Source of the DNA: Oscillospiraceae bacterium
Lineage (GTDB): Bacteria > Bacillota > Clostridia > Oscillospirales > Acutalibacteraceae
Length of the DNA stretch: 7,421 bases
Direction: 5' to 3'
NCBI GenBank assembly: GCA_021640185.1
Contig: JAJXDX010000034.1
Span: 1 to 7,421 of the forward strand
Positions 6,707-7,421 of this stretch are shown piece after piece. The translations under genes and the position numbers were made by a program. The notes beneath the pieces were generated by a model. The model was not told the origin of the DNA and searched no databases. It saw only the letters and a program-made list of their open reading frames with translations. Within the stretch, counting starts at the first letter, position 1. Every line of letters starts with the position of its first letter.

Positions 6707-6970
6707 TCATTTGATGCCCGAGGACGCCATCGTTTCCACGATGTTGTTCTGGGCAAACAGAAAGATCGCGATCGGCACGATCATCATCACCACGGTGGAG
6801 GCCGCGCCAACACCGGCACGCGCGATGCCGGCGGACACGATCTGGCTCATGGCATACGGCAGGGTCTTGAGCTTTTCTTCATAGATGAAGTTGCTCGAGC
6901 CGACGTTCCAAAGGTTCTGCACCGAAAAGATCATCGCCGTCAGCCACGCGGGCTTGACCTGCGGCATCAC
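6707..6970 (-). CDS. MalG-type permease, C-terminal part beyond the internal stop (interrupted gene)
   Basis: This stretch continues the frame of the upstream permease fragment after the TAG at 6977-6979. Coding similarity starts at 6976 with Arg-Ile-Val-Met-Pro, the second half of the EAA loop. The first in-frame start-type codon is the GTG at 6970, with no ribosome-binding site, so this is the tail of one gene, not a separate one. It holds the last two membrane segments (roughly residues 9-22 and 53-76 counted from 6970) and ends NNIVETMASSGIK, a C-terminus typical of MalG-like permeases of Gram-positive sugar systems. If translation stops at the TAG, the subunit lacks these helices and half of its ATPase-docking loop and should not work. 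The NHL gene follows within a few tens of bases. Confidence 0.75.
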   Translation of the reverse strand: MMPQVKPAWLTAMIFSVQNLWNVGSSNFIYEEKLKTLPYAMSQIVSAGIARAGVGAASTVVMMIVPIAIFLFAQNNIVETMASSGIK

Positions 6971-6976
6971 GATGCG

Positions 6977-6979
6977 CTA
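6977..6979 (-). other. In-frame TAG within the permease EAA loop
   Basis: The codons read Glu-Trp-Arg-Ile-Phe-TAG-Arg-Ile-Val-Met-Pro. The frame is open on both sides with no shift. Relatives usually have an aromatic residue here, often Trp, so a single G-to-A change in TGG fits. It falls in the centre of the EAA loop, the segment that contacts the ATPase. It is the only TAG or TAA found in the frame of any gene in the window. Confidence 0.85.
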
Positions 6980-7421
6980 GAAGATGCGCCACTCGCTCGC
7001 GCCGTCGATCTTGGCGGCCTCCAGCAGGGCGTTCGGCACGCCCAGCATGAACTGACGGATCAGGTACAGCCCCAGCGTGCTGCCGAAGGCCGGCACGATG
7101 ATCGCCAGATAGCTGTCGATCCAGCCAAGCGTCGACATGACCATGTACGTCGGGATCGACGTGACGGCCGGCGTGAACATCAGCGAGAACACGATCAGCT
7201 TGAAGAACGCTCCGCCGCCGGGAAACTGCTTTTTGGCCAGCGGATACGCCGCCATGGAGGCAAAGATCACGTTGCCCGCCGTCCCGGCGGCCGTGATGAA
7301 GAACGAGTTGAAGATGTAGCGCGAGAACGGCACCCACGAGTTGGACATCACCGCCACCAGGTCGCTGAAGTTCTTCAGCGTGGGCTTCTGCACCACGATC
7401 AGGCTGGGCGGGAACTTCCAC
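6977..7421 (-). CDS. Carbohydrate ABC permease, MalG type, cut by the right edge and ending at an internal stop
   Basis: The start lies outside the window; 147 codons are seen before the TAG. The visible part opens with WKFPPSL, typical of the periplasmic stretch after TM1 in MalG-like CUT1 permeases, so about 50-60 residues are missing. Hydrophobic segments occur near visible residues 35-60, 72-96 and 102-122. The EAA loop begins at LLEAAKIDGASEWRIF (132-147) and is cut there by the TAG. With the continuing frame, the visible protein would be 237 residues. It differs clearly in sequence from the MalG-type permease at 85-1035, so the cluster carries two distinct MalG-like subunits. The missing MalF-like partner and a solute-binding protein may lie to the right. 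The gene is probably inactive unless the TAG is a sequence error or is suppressed. Confidence 0.85.
   Translation of the reverse strand, partial: WKFPPSLIVVQKPTLKNFSDLVAVMSNSWVPFSRYIFNSFFITAAGTAGNVIFASMAAYPLAKKQFPGGGAFFKLIVFSLMFTPAVTSIPTYMVMSTLGWIDSYLAIIVPAFGSTLGLYLIRQFMLGVPNALLEAAKIDGASEWRIF

Noticed and set aside
6708..6710. ATG at 6710 as the start of the NHL gene through an ATGA overlap
   Set aside because: No ribosome-binding site precedes it, and it would put extra polar residues ahead of the signal peptide. The AGGAAAGG site favours the starts at 6683 or 6674.
1..7421. tRNA or rRNA genes, CRISPR array, insertion sequences, phage or defence genes
   Set aside because: No repeat-spacer pattern, terminal inverted repeats, transposase motifs or structured RNA signatures are seen. 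The window is filled by the minus-strand operon.

Overview
Everything in this 7.4 kb window that I can support as coding lies on the minus strand and is read from the right end to the left. The genes are packed as an operon: two junctions are 4-base ATGA stop/start overlaps, others are gaps of 7 to 53 bases, and no gene-free stretch is longer than about 55 bases. Base composition is GC-rich. Strong Shine-Dalgarno sites (AGGAGG, AAGGAGG) and the gene families (CUT1 sugar permeases, DUF5696 lipoprotein, YIP1, NHL-repeat protein) suggest a GC-rich Gram-positive Clostridia-type organism (Oscillospirales-like). That placement is an inference, not a demonstrated identity.

Transcription order: (1) a MalG-type ABC sugar permease, cut by the right edge and interrupted by an in-frame TAG (6977-6979); (2) an exported NHL beta-propeller/TPR protein with a C-terminal membrane anchor (5196-6674); (3) a YIP1-family multi-pass membrane protein (4543-5199); (4) a DUF5696 lipoprotein split by an in-frame TGA (1966-4524, stop at 2953-2955); (5) a MalF-type permease (1043-1969); (6) a MalG-type permease (85-1035); (7) the first ten codons of another gene behind a perfect AGGAGG site (1-31), with a Met-Lys-Lys start that suggests an exported protein, possibly the solute-binding protein.

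The likely joint role is recognition, processing and uptake of an unidentified oligosaccharide. The permeases would form the membrane channel. The DUF5696 lipoprotein would act on or bind glycan outside the cell, and the tethered propeller/TPR protein and YIP1 protein would be accessory surface and membrane parts. No ATPase gene is present, so energising would depend on an ATPase encoded elsewhere, as is common for CUT1 importers of Gram-positive bacteria. I know of no defined substrate for this gene set.

The most striking point is that two of the seven genes carry an in-frame stop where the family context expects tryptophan (TGG to TGA, and TGG to TAG). All six natural gene ends in the window use TGA, so TGA cannot simply have been reassigned. 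Nonsense mutations, or C-to-T artefacts in the assembled sequence, are the simplest explanations.
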